DNA of 45,680 nt, from contig CADABZ010000036.1 in the NCBI GenBank assembly GCA_902786355.1, positions 1-45,680 on the forward strand, in the 5' to 3' direction. The position numbers and the translations under genes were made by a program. Positions 1 to 7,777 of this stretch are shown here, piece by piece (positions within the stretch are counted from its first letter, which is position 1; every line of letters starts with the position of its first letter). The notes under the pieces are model-generated. The model was not told where the DNA came from and ran no database searches. It saw only the letters and a program-made list of their open reading frames with translations. This DNA is from an uncultured Eubacteriales bacterium. Its GTDB lineage: Bacteria > Bacillota > Clostridia > Peptostreptococcales > Anaerovoracaceae.

Positions 1-100
1 AGCCGTATACAGCGAAAGTTGTAAGTACGGTTCGGGGGCGAGTGCTCGGAAACCTACCACAGCAATGTCGTAAAGGCGCTGAGCACTTAGCCTACTAAAC
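1..100 (+). mobile_element. Group II intron, 3' end (domains V and VI)
   Basis: Positions 1-34 fold as a group II intron domain V: an AGC at 1-3, a GAAA tetraloop at 14-17 and a closing TACGGTT arm. Domain VI follows (about 35-95), with AGTGCTC near 40 pairing to GAGCACT at 81-87 and a candidate branch-point A at 89. The 3' splice site lies between about 95 and 101. Immediately downstream the reading frame of a relaxase is open, so the intron interrupts that gene. The intron-encoded reverse transcriptase would be upstream, outside the window. Confidence 0.85.
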
Positions 101-1024
101 TCGGTCTCCTTTAAGGATGGCAGGAAGTTCCATGACTGCAGGGACACATACAGACTTCTCCGTGACACATCGGACCGGATCTGCATCGAGCATGGTCTGT
201 CTGTTGTGGAGCAGTCGAAGGGAAGAGGTGTGAGCCATTATCTGTATGATCTGGAGAGGTCGGGCAGACCGACCAGATATAGTCTCGCAAGGCAGGCAAT
301 CGATGAGGCGATCGCACTCAGTCTGAACATTGAGGAGTTCAAATCAGAGCTCAGGCAGAGAGGCTACAGCTACCGCTTTGATCCTCAGAGGAAATACTGG
401 ACGATCACGCCGCCGGGCGGAAGGAAACCTGTACGCATCCATCAACTGGGAAGCGATTACTCGCGTGAGAGTATCGAGAAGCGTATCTACGATAACGATC
501 CGGAAATCAGATCGCAGAGACTGATCCGCCAGCCTTTCAGACCGAATCAGTACAAACTGCGCAGGCGTATCGACCGCATCATGATGAGGAGCGGACTCGA
601 GAGGATGTATCTCAGATACTGCTACGAACTCGGCATCCTTCCGAAGTACAGGCAGAACCCGATGAGGCTGCACATCCTTCTCAAGGAAGACCTTCTGAAG
701 TGCGACCAGTACTCAGAGCAGGCAAAGCTGCTGTCAAAGTACCATGTTAACACCGATGAGGATCTTTCGAAGCTTATGGATGAAATCAGGACAAAGATGA
801 CCGGGCTGAGCGATGAGCGAAATGAACTGAGACTGAAAGCCCGGCGAGCTCTTCCCGAAGAAGAGACTGAGAAGGCTAGATCCGATGCAAGGGAGCTCAC
901 CGCAGCCATCAGAGAACTGCGACATGAACTGAAGGTGTGCGGCGATGTCGCAGAGCGTTCCGGTCATGTCAGAGAAAACCTCGAGACCATTGACAGGGAC
1001 CGTCAGCGTGAGAGGGATCGTTAA
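101..1024 (+). CDS. MobA/MobL-type relaxase, C-terminal exon (partial)
   Basis: This is the 3' exon of a conjugative relaxase, the enzyme that nicks oriT and pilots the transferred strand. The catalytic Tyr/His motifs lie upstream of the window. The frame is open from just after the intron, starting with SVSFKDGRKFHDCRDTYRLL, which resembles this relaxase class up to the conserved EHGLS..E segment; the first in-frame start-like codon (GTG 206) is therefore internal. The last ~100 residues are highly charged and probably coiled coil (ERNELRLKARR..ELTAAIRELRHEL). The gene heads the transfer operon, 44 bp before the PcfB-like gene. Expression of a complete relaxase would need intron splicing. 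Confidence 0.8.
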   Translation, partial: SVSFKDGRKFHDCRDTYRLLRDTSDRICIEHGLSVVEQSKGRGVSHYLYDLERSGRPTRYSLARQAIDEAIALSLNIEEFKSELRQRGYSYRFDPQRKYWTITPPGGRKPVRIHQLGSDYSRESIEKRIYDNDPEIRSQRLIRQPFRPNQYKLRRRIDRIMMRSGLERMYLRYCYELGILPKYRQNPMRLHILLKEDLLKCDQYSEQAKLLSKYHVNTDEDLSKLMDEIRTKMTGLSDERNELRLKARRALPEEETEKARSDARELTAAIRELRHELKVCGDVAERSGHVRENLETIDRDRQRERDR

Positions 1025-1068
1025 CAACATATATCACATAAAGATGAATGAAGGAAGGAGATGATCAG

Positions 1069-1941
1069 ATGAATCCGGGAGGAGATGCTGCAGAGCAGGT
1101 CGTGAGGCTGTCGCTTGAAGGCGTGGAAGTCGCGGCCAGGATAACGGGCAAAGGAACAGAGCATCTTGCGATGCTGCTGTACACCGCCCTCAAACAGGAG
1201 CAGAAGACCAAGGGGAAGGCCAGACTGACCAGCATGCTGAAGTCCGGCAAGGAACTCAAAGTCTACACCATCACACAGAAGGATCTGGCGAAGTTCTCCA
1301 AGGAGGCAAAGCGGTATGGCGTTCTCTACTGCGTTCTGAAGGACAGGAAAAACACTGACCCGAATGCTGCGGTGGATGTCATCGCAAGAGCAGAGGATGC
1401 GAGTAAGATCCAGAGGATCACAGAGAGGTTCAGACTTGCGACCGTAGACAGGGCGAACGTCTCTCTGGATATTCAGAGAGACAGAGACAGGGCAGTGTCT
1501 GATCAGGAGGTTTCGGCAAACCAGGAGAATGAAACTGAGAGGAATGAAGACCGGAGCGGATTTGATGACAGGGACACTGAAGCCGGTCCGAATGAACCTG
1601 AGCGGGGTCTTCCGCCTGAATACGATGAAGAGTCAAGAGAAGGCAGAAGAATCATGGGCGACCCAAACGGGGAGGAGCCGGAGATAAACCCCGATTTGGC
1701 CAGGACAGACCGAGACCATCTGTCCGAGCCAAGATCAATGCAAACAAGCCTGTCAAATGGCTCCCCTGGGAAAGCGGATAGACCTTCAGTGAAAGAGAAG
1801 CTGGAAGAGTACAAGGCTGAGATCGCCAGGGAGAAGGCTGAGAGGCTCGGAGAGCATGCAAGGGATATGGTCTCAAGAGGGATCGATGCAGCAGGACGAG
1901 CTGTACGTGCGGTGACAAAGGCACCGGGAAAGGAAAGGTAA
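1069..1941 (+). CDS. PcfB-family (DUF3801) mobile-element protein
   Basis: The 290-residue protein has a compact N-terminal domain (about 1-130: VVRLSLEGVEVAARITGKG and a TSMLKSGKEL segment), as in PcfB/DUF3801 proteins encoded next to relaxases in Gram-positive conjugative elements. The rest is a low-complexity, Glu/Arg/Asp-rich tail, probably disordered and then helical. PcfB is thought to assist coupling-protein or relaxosome function. ATG 1069 is preferred over ATG 1048 because AAGGAAGGAG (1051-1060) sits 8 nt before 1069 and would lie inside the coding region if translation began at 1048. It lies between the relaxase and an ArdC-like gene. Confidence 0.75.
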   Translation: MNPGGDAAEQVVRLSLEGVEVAARITGKGTEHLAMLLYTALKQEQKTKGKARLTSMLKSGKELKVYTITQKDLAKFSKEAKRYGVLYCVLKDRKNTDPNAAVDVIARAEDASKIQRITERFRLATVDRANVSLDIQRDRDRAVSDQEVSANQENETERNEDRSGFDDRDTEAGPNEPERGLPPEYDEESREGRRIMGDPNGEEPEINPDLARTDRDHLSEPRSMQTSLSNGSPGKADRPSVKEKLEEYKAEIAREKAERLGEHARDMVSRGIDAAGRAVRAVTKAPGKER

Positions 1942-1947
1942 TTACAA

Positions 1948-2796
1948 ATGGCAGACAGAGATGAGAACAGAACTATAAGCTCTGATGAGTATGCAGAGTT
2001 CAAAAGGCAGGAACAGGCAGAAGTATTCGACATGCTTTCGGATGCAACACAGAAGCTGCTCTCACCGGACAGGCTGAAGGAGTATGCCGACAAGCAGGCA
2101 CAGCTCTTCAGGCATTCGGTATCCAATGTACTCCTTATCATGGAGCAGGCGCCGGAGGCTGTATGGGTACGCAGTTATGATGACTGGAAGAAGGACGGTG
2201 TGGCCGTTCTGAAAGGCGAGGCCGGCATCAAAACCCTGGGTTCCTATAGGTTCCAGAAGGAAGACGGCACTATGGGCATGGGTTCAAGGGTAGTGACGAT
2301 GTTCGATGTGAAGCAGACCGCTATCAGGGACTTCGACATCGGCAGTCCGAGCTACAGGAAGGTTCCGGATGTGATCATGAACATGTACCCTGCAAGTGTG
2401 GAGGTGCAGGATCTCCCGAACGGAGAGCTTGCCGTCTATGACCCGAAAGACAAACTGATCAGGGTAAAGGAGGGTCTTGACCCTGCGACAAAGGTGTTCG
2501 TTATCGCAAGGGAGCATGCGATCGGAATCATGACGGGCAACGGTTACAACCCGAGAGAGTCCGTGCTTGCACAGGCGGAGATGTCAGCATATATCCTGAC
2601 AAAGCATTACGGCTTCGATACACCGGATGTTGACTTCGGAAAAATGTCAGCGGGATATCCGGGAAAAGAGGAGAAGGAGGTCAGAGGACAGCTCGGCATC
2701 ATCAGATTCTCAGCTGAGACGATCGACCGTAAGGTGCAGGAAGCGCTTGAACTCGACCGCAGCACCAGGAATAAAGAGGACAGGGAGGCGAGGTAG
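1948..2796 (+). CDS. ArdC/LtrC-like protein with degenerate peptidase domain
   Basis: The 282-residue protein has an ArdC N-terminal-like domain (about 30-115), recognisable by NVLLIMEQAP followed by a W..DG..VLKGEAGIKTL block. ArdC and LtrC proteins bind single-stranded DNA and in some plasmids protect incoming DNA from restriction. The second half resembles an ImmA/IrrE-type metallopeptidase, but the expected HExxH is replaced by REHAIG near residue 190, so it is probably not an active zinc protease. It starts 6 nt after the PcfB-like gene and ends just before a small ORF. The fold class is likely; antirestriction activity is an inference. Confidence 0.65.
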   Translation: MADRDENRTISSDEYAEFKRQEQAEVFDMLSDATQKLLSPDRLKEYADKQAQLFRHSVSNVLLIMEQAPEAVWVRSYDDWKKDGVAVLKGEAGIKTLGSYRFQKEDGTMGMGSRVVTMFDVKQTAIRDFDIGSPSYRKVPDVIMNMYPASVEVQDLPNGELAVYDPKDKLIRVKEGLDPATKVFVIAREHAIGIMTGNGYNPRESVLAQAEMSAYILTKHYGFDTPDVDFGKMSAGYPGKEEKEVRGQLGIIRFSAETIDRKVQEALELDRSTRNKEDREAR

Positions 2797-2799
2797 GCT

Positions 2800-3003
2800 A
2801 TGCGTAATAGGACACAGAGACTGGAGCTTGATGAGTATGAGCAGGGTATCCTGATCAACGCTCTCAATCTCCTTCGCAGTCAGCAGATCAGAGAGAAACG
2901 TCCCACCGAACCGGTCGATGACCTTCTTGTGAAGATCATAGGAAATGGTCCGAAGACTCTGATGGCGGCTGAGAAAGGAGCAGACTACGGGTACGCAAGG
3001 TAA
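2800..3003 (+). CDS. Small conserved ICE protein upstream of VirD4
   Basis: The 67-residue protein has the pattern LELDEYEQGILINALNLLR followed by VDDLLVKII. It resembles the ~70-residue proteins of unknown function that precede the coupling-protein gene in many Clostridia conjugative transposons. It is mostly helical and charged, with no membrane segment. A GGGAGGCGAGG site lies just upstream of the ATG. Its 3' end overlaps the region where the coupling protein's homology begins in another frame, so the two are probably translationally coupled. Confidence 0.6.
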   Translation: MRNRTQRLELDEYEQGILINALNLLRSQQIREKRPTEPVDDLLVKIIGNGPKTLMAAEKGADYGYAR

Positions 3004-3049
3004 TCGTCGGGACGAATACCTTATCGCAGCAGCCGGGGCACTTCCGGTT

Positions 3050-4834
3050 GTGTGGATCGCACTTAAGATTGCGCCATACTGGGAGGGAAGCGTTTTTGAA
3101 CTGATCTCCCGGATGGAAGAAGTGTTCACCGAGCCCTGGCATATACAGTGGACAGATACCAGCCTTCGGGCTGTTTTATTTTGCCTCATTGTATATGTCA
3201 TGGGTATCGGCATATGGCTTTCCACACGCCGGAACTACCGGCGCGGCATGGAACACGGCTCGGCAAAGTGGGGCGATGCCAGAGCCGTTAACAAAAAGTA
3301 CAGGCAGCGTCCAGACAACATGAATAAGATCCTGACCATGAATGTGAGGATAGGGTTCGATGGTCACAAGCACAGGAGAAACCTGAACGTTCTGGTAATA
3401 GGAGGAAGCGGCGCGGGTAAAACGAGATTCTACGTTCTCCCGAACGTAATGCAGGCAAACTGCAGCAAGGTTATACTCGACCCGAAGGGTGAGATCCTGC
3501 GTGCTACCGGCTGGCTTCTCAAGAGGAAAGGGTATCAGATACGAGTGCTCGATCTCATAGATATGAGCAGGAGCCACTGCTATAATCCTTTCGTGTATCT
3601 CAGGGATGACAACGATGTGCAGAGACTGGTGACGAACCTGTTCAAGGCAACTACGCCTAAGGGGTCTACAGAAACAGATCCGTTCTGGAATACCAGCGCG
3701 CAGATGCTGCTCCTGGCGCTTATCTTCTATCTGAAGTACGAAGCGCCGCCTGAGGAGCAGAACTTCGCGATGGTCATGGAGATGCTGAGAGCAGGAGAAG
3801 TGGATGAGGAGGACAGCAAAGCACCTAGCGCACTAGATAATCTGTTCTTTGATCTGAGGAAGACCGATCCGGATCACATCGCTCTCAAGTATTACGATGC
3901 ATATCACTCGGGATCGGGCAAGACACTGAAGTCTATCCAGATTACTCTGGCATCAAGACTGGAGAAGTTCAATCTTGACAGTGTGGCAGGACTTACGATC
4001 ACGGATGAACTTGATCTGTGGAGACTCGGCGAGGAGAAGACCGCACTGTTCGCGATCATTCCGGATAACGACACAAGCTTCAATTTTCTGATATCGATCC
4101 TGTATACTCAGCTCTTCCAGCAGCTGTTCGAGGTTGCGGACAAGAAGTACGGGGGCAGCCTGCCGGTGCATGTGCAGTTCCTTATGGATGAGTTCGCCAA
4201 TCTTTCACTGCCGGATGACTTCGACAAGATCCTTTCGGTCATGAGGTCGAGGGGAGTTTCGGTAAGCATCATCCTGCAGAATCTCGCACAGCTCAAGGCG
4301 CTGTTCGAGAAGCAGTGGGAATCGATCTGTGGCAATTGTGACGAGTTCGTCTACCTTGGAGGCAACGAGGCATCTACACACAAGTATGTGAGTGAGCTGC
4401 TCGGAAAAGAGACGATCGACACCAACACCTATGGAAAAAGTACCGGTCGGAGCGGTAGCTACACAACGAATTATCAGAATACGGGAAGGGAACTTATGAC
4501 ACCCGACGAGGTGCGTATGCTGGATAACAGGTACGCGCTTCTTTTTATTCGCGGAGAAAGGCCGGTAATGGATCTCAAGTACGACATCATGAAGCACCCG
4601 GAAATCGACCTTACATCCAACGGAAGGGCTGAACCGTATATCCATGGTGAGCCATGGGATGCAGGCTCATCCATCGAGCTTGTTCATGATCCGGAGCTTA
4701 TCAGAACAGCAATGGAAAATGCAAAGGCAATGGAACTGCCGGATACAGACTATGTACTTATGTCCGAGGCAGACGTTGAGAAAATGGTAGCCGATGAGGC
4801 TGAGAAACAGAAGAACGGAGGTAAAAGACAATGA
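3050..4834 (+). CDS. VirD4/TraG-type type IV coupling protein
   Basis: This membrane ATPase brings the relaxase-DNA complex to the secretion channel. Two N-terminal membrane segments (about 1-10 and 40-62) precede the nucleotide-binding domain. Walker A GGSGAGKT is near residue 118, Walker B FLMDEFAN near 377, and an SRGVSVSIILQNLAQLKALF helix follows. The family's N-terminal hydrophobic stretch appears to begin upstream (in-frame YLIAAAGALPVVW before the GTG), but the frame between a stop at 2960 and GTG 3050 contains no ATG, GTG or TTG. The true start is therefore uncertain. It overlaps the pilin-like gene by 4 bp (ATGA). Confidence 0.92.
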   Translation: MWIALKIAPYWEGSVFELISRMEEVFTEPWHIQWTDTSLRAVLFCLIVYVMGIGIWLSTRRNYRRGMEHGSAKWGDARAVNKKYRQRPDNMNKILTMNVRIGFDGHKHRRNLNVLVIGGSGAGKTRFYVLPNVMQANCSKVILDPKGEILRATGWLLKRKGYQIRVLDLIDMSRSHCYNPFVYLRDDNDVQRLVTNLFKATTPKGSTETDPFWNTSAQMLLLALIFYLKYEAPPEEQNFAMVMEMLRAGEVDEEDSKAPSALDNLFFDLRKTDPDHIALKYYDAYHSGSGKTLKSIQITLASRLEKFNLDSVAGLTITDELDLWRLGEEKTALFAIIPDNDTSFNFLISILYTQLFQQLFEVADKKYGGSLPVHVQFLMDEFANLSLPDDFDKILSVMRSRGVSVSIILQNLAQLKALFEKQWESICGNCDEFVYLGGNEASTHKYVSELLGKETIDTNTYGKSTGRSGSYTTNYQNTGRELMTPDEVRMLDNRYALLFIRGERPVMDLKYDIMKHPEIDLTSNGRAEPYIHGEPWDAGSSIELVHDPELIRTAMENAKAMELPDTDYVLMSEADVEKMVADEAEKQKNGGKRQ

Positions 4835-5169
4835 TCAGGAGAGACAGGAAATTTATCGACCTTAAGGGCGCAAACAGCACAATGAAGCTGGGATTCATCA
4901 TCTTTGCGGTGCTGGTAGCGGCGTTCGTGATCGGTGCTGCAGTATGCTACGCGGCAGGAGACCCTATTGGCACAGTCAATAAGCTGTCAGACTTTATTTT
5001 CAGTCTGATCAGAGCGATCGGACTCATCCTGCTCGGACTTGGGATCATGCAGGTGGGACTCTCCCTCAAGTCGCATGATCCTGCGCAGAGAGCCAACGGA
5101 TTTCTGACCGTAGCAGGAGGAATCATCATCACATTCACACGTGAGATCTTGAACATGATCACGGGATAG
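4831..5169 (+). CDS. VirB2/TrbC-like pilin subunit (Maff2-like)
   Basis: The 112-residue protein has a basic N-terminus, a membrane or signal segment at about 18-42 ending ...AAVCYAAG, a second hydrophobic helix at about 52-75 and a third at about 90-108. The motif GIMQVGLSLKSHDPAQRANG links it to the small pilin-like proteins at this position in Clostridia ICEs (Maff2 and related, sometimes misnamed glutamyl-tRNA amidotransferase). It would be processed and assembled in or on the membrane as the VirB2-like part of the mating apparatus. Its ATG overlaps the VirD4 stop. Confidence 0.7.
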   Translation: MIRRDRKFIDLKGANSTMKLGFIIFAVLVAAFVIGAAVCYAAGDPIGTVNKLSDFIFSLIRAIGLILLGLGIMQVGLSLKSHDPAQRANGFLTVAGGIIITFTREILNMITG

Positions 5170-5180
5170 AGGTGACTGCG

Positions 5181-5372
5181 ATGAATAGTTTCAGGCTGAG
5201 AGTAATTAACGGAAAGGTCGGCGACGGTGTGAAGTTCGAGAGGATCCGCAGGATAACCGGATACCTCTCGGGTTCAACCGAGCGCTGGAATGAAGGAAAG
5301 ACATCAGAGCTAAGTGACAGGGTCAGCCACTCGCTGGCAGGGAGCTCCGCAAAGACAGAACGCAATCATTAG
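5181..5372 (+). CDS. NrdD C-terminal (glycyl-radical-loop)-like microprotein
   Basis: The 63-residue protein contains RRITGYLSGSTERWNEGK then E..DRVSH, which lines up with the C-terminal end of class III anaerobic ribonucleotide reductase (family pattern RRVCGYLG ... N.GK..E...RV.H). The glycine at the radical position of NrdD (in GYL) is kept, the preceding Cys is Thr, and the catalytic barrel is absent, so it cannot be a reductase. Start ATG 5181 is chosen because GAGGTG lies 6 nt upstream and overlaps the alternative GTG 5172. It sits between the pilin-like and TrbL genes. Its role in transfer is unknown. Confidence 0.65.
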   Translation: MNSFRLRVINGKVGDGVKFERIRRITGYLSGSTERWNEGKTSELSDRVSHSLAGSSAKTERNH

Positions 5373-5404
5373 CAGAACATAGCGCAAGAAGGGAGGTGTA
5401 AGCC

Positions 5405-6244
5405 GTGAACAGCGATAACTGGGTAGTACAGAATCTTGAGAACGCACTGAATACATGGAACTCGAAGATGGCGGAGGTGTGGACGCTTCTGACTACATCA
5501 CCGCAGAGCTTCAAAGGAGGGAGCATATGGCATGTGATTCTGCAGATCAACGGAGCAGTGAAAGGCATAGGCCTGGCATTGCTGGTCCTGTTCTTCCTCG
5601 TAGGGGTAGTCAAGACATGCGGCAGCCTTACCGAGGTCAAGAGACCCGAGCATGCTCTGAAGCTCTTCATAAGGTTTGCGATCGCAAAAGGGGTCGTGAC
5701 ATACGGTCTCGATCTGATGCTCGCACTCTTCGATATAGCTCAGGGGGTCATGTCAACGATCATGAGGTCGTCAGGCGTCGGGTCTGCTGGCAAAACCACT
5801 TTGCCCGAGGAGATGATAACTGCGATCGAAGACTGCGGATTCTTCGAGAGCATACCGCTCTGGGCGGTCACACTGATTGGCAGTCTTTTCATTACAGTAC
5901 TGTCGTTCATCATCATACTGACGGTATACGGGCGCTTTTTCAAACTGTTTATGTATACGGCAGTTGCCCCGATACCGCTCTCTACATTCGCTGGTCAGCC
6001 GACACAGAGCATCGGAATCGGATTTCTGAAGAACTACGGGGCAGTTTGTCTGGAAGGGGCAATCATCGTCCTCGCCTGCGTAATATTCAGTAAATTCGCA
6101 TCCAGCCCGCCTGCAGTGGATACAGGTACTGCAGCTGCAACGATGGTATGGAAGTACGTCGGCGAGCTTGTGTTCAATATGCTCGTTCTGGTCGGAGCGG
6201 TCAGAATGAGCGACAGGATATCCCATGAAGTATTCAGTTTATAG
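5405..6244 (+). CDS. TrbL/VirB6-like conjugal transfer membrane protein
   Basis: The 279-residue polytopic membrane protein has about six hydrophobic segments (roughly residues 58-80, 95-118, 150-182, 190-205, 218-235 and 250-268), with a short extracellular-looking N-terminus. Size, topology and position between the pilin-like protein and PrgI/VirB4 match the VirB6/TrbL channel component of Gram-positive ICEs. It begins at GTG 5405, with GGGAGGTG 6 nt upstream. Confidence 0.75.
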   Translation: MNSDNWVVQNLENALNTWNSKMAEVWTLLTTSPQSFKGGSIWHVILQINGAVKGIGLALLVLFFLVGVVKTCGSLTEVKRPEHALKLFIRFAIAKGVVTYGLDLMLALFDIAQGVMSTIMRSSGVGSAGKTTLPEEMITAIEDCGFFESIPLWAVTLIGSLFITVLSFIIILTVYGRFFKLFMYTAVAPIPLSTFAGQPTQSIGIGFLKNYGAVCLEGAIIVLACVIFSKFASSPPAVDTGTAAATMVWKYVGELVFNMLVLVGAVRMSDRISHEVFSL

Positions 6245-6256
6245 GAGGAAGAAGCA

Positions 6257-6400
6257 ATGAAAGAAAAGCAGACATCGGAACTTGCCGTGATCCTGGCGTG
6301 TCTTGACGAGGACAGGACGAAGAGGGTCAATTATTACCGCTCGAAGCTTAATGAGATGAGGAGAAAGGAGAAAGAAGATGGATGTAAGAGAGTTCATTAG
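6257..6400 (+). CDS. Overlapping 47-residue small protein
   Basis: ATG 6257 follows a strong AGGAGG site (6243-6248) at good distance. The frame runs 47 codons (MKEKQTSELAVILACLDEDR...) to TAG 6398-6400, overlapping the next gene's first 23 bp out of frame. The product is hydrophilic, probably one helix, with a basic/acidic C-terminal half. The operon position and strong site suggest it is translated and couples TrbL to the DUF5688 gene. I do not recognise a family. Confidence 0.5.
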   Translation: MKEKQTSELAVILACLDEDRTKRVNYYRSKLNEMRRKEKEDGCKRVH

Positions 6401-7334
6401 TGAGATCAAAGGAATGATCAGAGACTATCTCCCGGATGATATCTATAAGGATGTAATCATAGACGATGTCGAGATTGTCAAGATGAATGATCAGAAGCTG
6501 CACGGACTGACTTTCAGAATGCCGGGAAGCGATGTAGCTCCGACTATCTATGTCGATGACCTGTATCAGGAGTACACGGAAGGAACAAGGCTGGGATATC
6601 TCGCTGTTGAAGTGGCTAACAGGTATACGGAGTCAAGGAATGCACCGGTACCGCCGGCTGTTGATCTGAGCTTTGATAACGTGAAGGACAGGCTTACTGT
6701 CAGGCTGATCGAGAAGAGCCGTAACAGGGATTTTCTCAGAAATATGCCTCATGTCAGTGTCGGAAACGGACTTGCCGTGATCTGTGACATTAACATGGGA
6801 GAGGACAGAGGCGGTGACTGGAGGATCGCCGTGAACAACAGTGTGCTTGAGCAGCTCGGGGTCGACAGTGAAACGCTGTTCGCTGAGGCAATGAGAAGTT
6901 CGATGGCTGCTGAGCCGCCGATGCTCATCGACATGACTTCAGCGTTATTCAGCCCGGAGAAGGTTAATCTTCTCGACAGAAGCGAACCGATCTCTCCTGA
7001 AGATAAAGGGAGCATGTTCGTGCTCACTAACGCCAGTGGATCACTTGGGGCATCAGTGCTCTTCTATCCGGAAGTGAAGGAGAAGGCTGCCGAGATCATC
7101 GGAACTGGGTACTACGTCCTTCCTTCAAGCGTGCATGAGGTCATCCTGGTACCGGAAGCTCCGGGAATCCAGGAGCAGGATCTCTGTGAGATGGTGAAGC
7201 AGGCCAACAGAACCGTGGTGGAGAGCAAGGATATCCTTTCGGATAACGTTTACCACTACAGCAGAGAAGACCGCAGACTGGACAAAGTGGATCCTGAGAA
7301 GGACCGCGGTGACAGAGTGGCCGAAGGGAGGTAG
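6378..7334 (+). CDS. DUF5688 family protein
   Basis: The 318-residue soluble protein has the features of DUF5688 (LHGLTFRMPGSDVAPTIYVD near residue 40 and the SSMAAEPPMLIDM segment near 175). Proteins of this family occur in Clostridia conjugative elements and have no assigned biochemical role. AAAGGAG lies upstream of ATG 6378. It starts inside the preceding 47-residue ORF and is followed 5 bp later by prgI, so it belongs to the transfer operon. The C-terminal ~30 residues are highly charged and probably disordered. Confidence 0.75.
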   Translation: MDVREFISEIKGMIRDYLPDDIYKDVIIDDVEIVKMNDQKLHGLTFRMPGSDVAPTIYVDDLYQEYTEGTRLGYLAVEVANRYTESRNAPVPPAVDLSFDNVKDRLTVRLIEKSRNRDFLRNMPHVSVGNGLAVICDINMGEDRGGDWRIAVNNSVLEQLGVDSETLFAEAMRSSMAAEPPMLIDMTSALFSPEKVNLLDRSEPISPEDKGSMFVLTNASGSLGASVLFYPEVKEKAAEIIGTGYYVLPSSVHEVILVPEAPGIQEQDLCEMVKQANRTVVESKDILSDNVYHYSREDRRLDKVDPEKDRGDRVAEGR

Positions 7335-7339
7335 ATTCC

Positions 7340-7771
7340 ATGGAAGTCCGCATCAACAGAGAAATAAGAGAATACACTGAGTCGATGTTCTTCGGACTGT
7401 CTCTGAGGCAGTTCTTTTTTTCTGTCCTGGCATGCGGCGTGGCGGCCGGTATATATCTGGGTCTCAGTCCTGCCCTCGGGACTGAGACCACCAGCTGGCT
7501 GTGTATCGTAGCAGCGTTCCCGTTCGCGGTGATCGGGTTTGTGAAATATAACGGTATGACTGCAGAAAAAGTCATAGCCGCATGGTTCAAAACCACATTC
7601 ATGATCCCGAAGGTGCTGACATTCGGGAATACAAACTATTACTACAGGATGCTGGTGGAAGAAAAGCCGGGATCCAGAGAAAAACGCAGGCTGTGCAGCA
7701 GAGGCTCAGGGAAGAAGAGGGGAGCAGCATCTTCCCGCAAGAAGGGAAGCAGAAGGAAGGAAAGGAGATAG
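7340..7771 (+). CDS. PrgI-family (VirB3-like) membrane protein
   Basis: The 143-residue protein opens with EVRINREIREYTES followed by MFFGLSLRQFFFSVLACGVA, the hallmark of PrgI family proteins, with two membrane segments (about 25-45 and 52-72). PrgI is the Gram-positive counterpart of VirB3 and works with the VirB4 ATPase encoded 6 bp downstream. The C-terminal ~30 residues are strongly basic (Lys/Arg/Ser/Gly). GGGAGG precedes the ATG. Confidence 0.85.
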   Translation: MEVRINREIREYTESMFFGLSLRQFFFSVLACGVAAGIYLGLSPALGTETTSWLCIVAAFPFAVIGFVKYNGMTAEKVIAAWFKTTFMIPKVLTFGNTNYYYRMLVEEKPGSREKRRLCSRGSGKKRGAASSRKKGSRRKERR

Positions 7772-7777
7772 CAGGCA

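Noticed and set aside
1048-1068. Upstream start for the PcfB-like gene
   Set aside because: Its codons coincide with the AAGGAAGGAG ribosome-binding site of ATG 1069.
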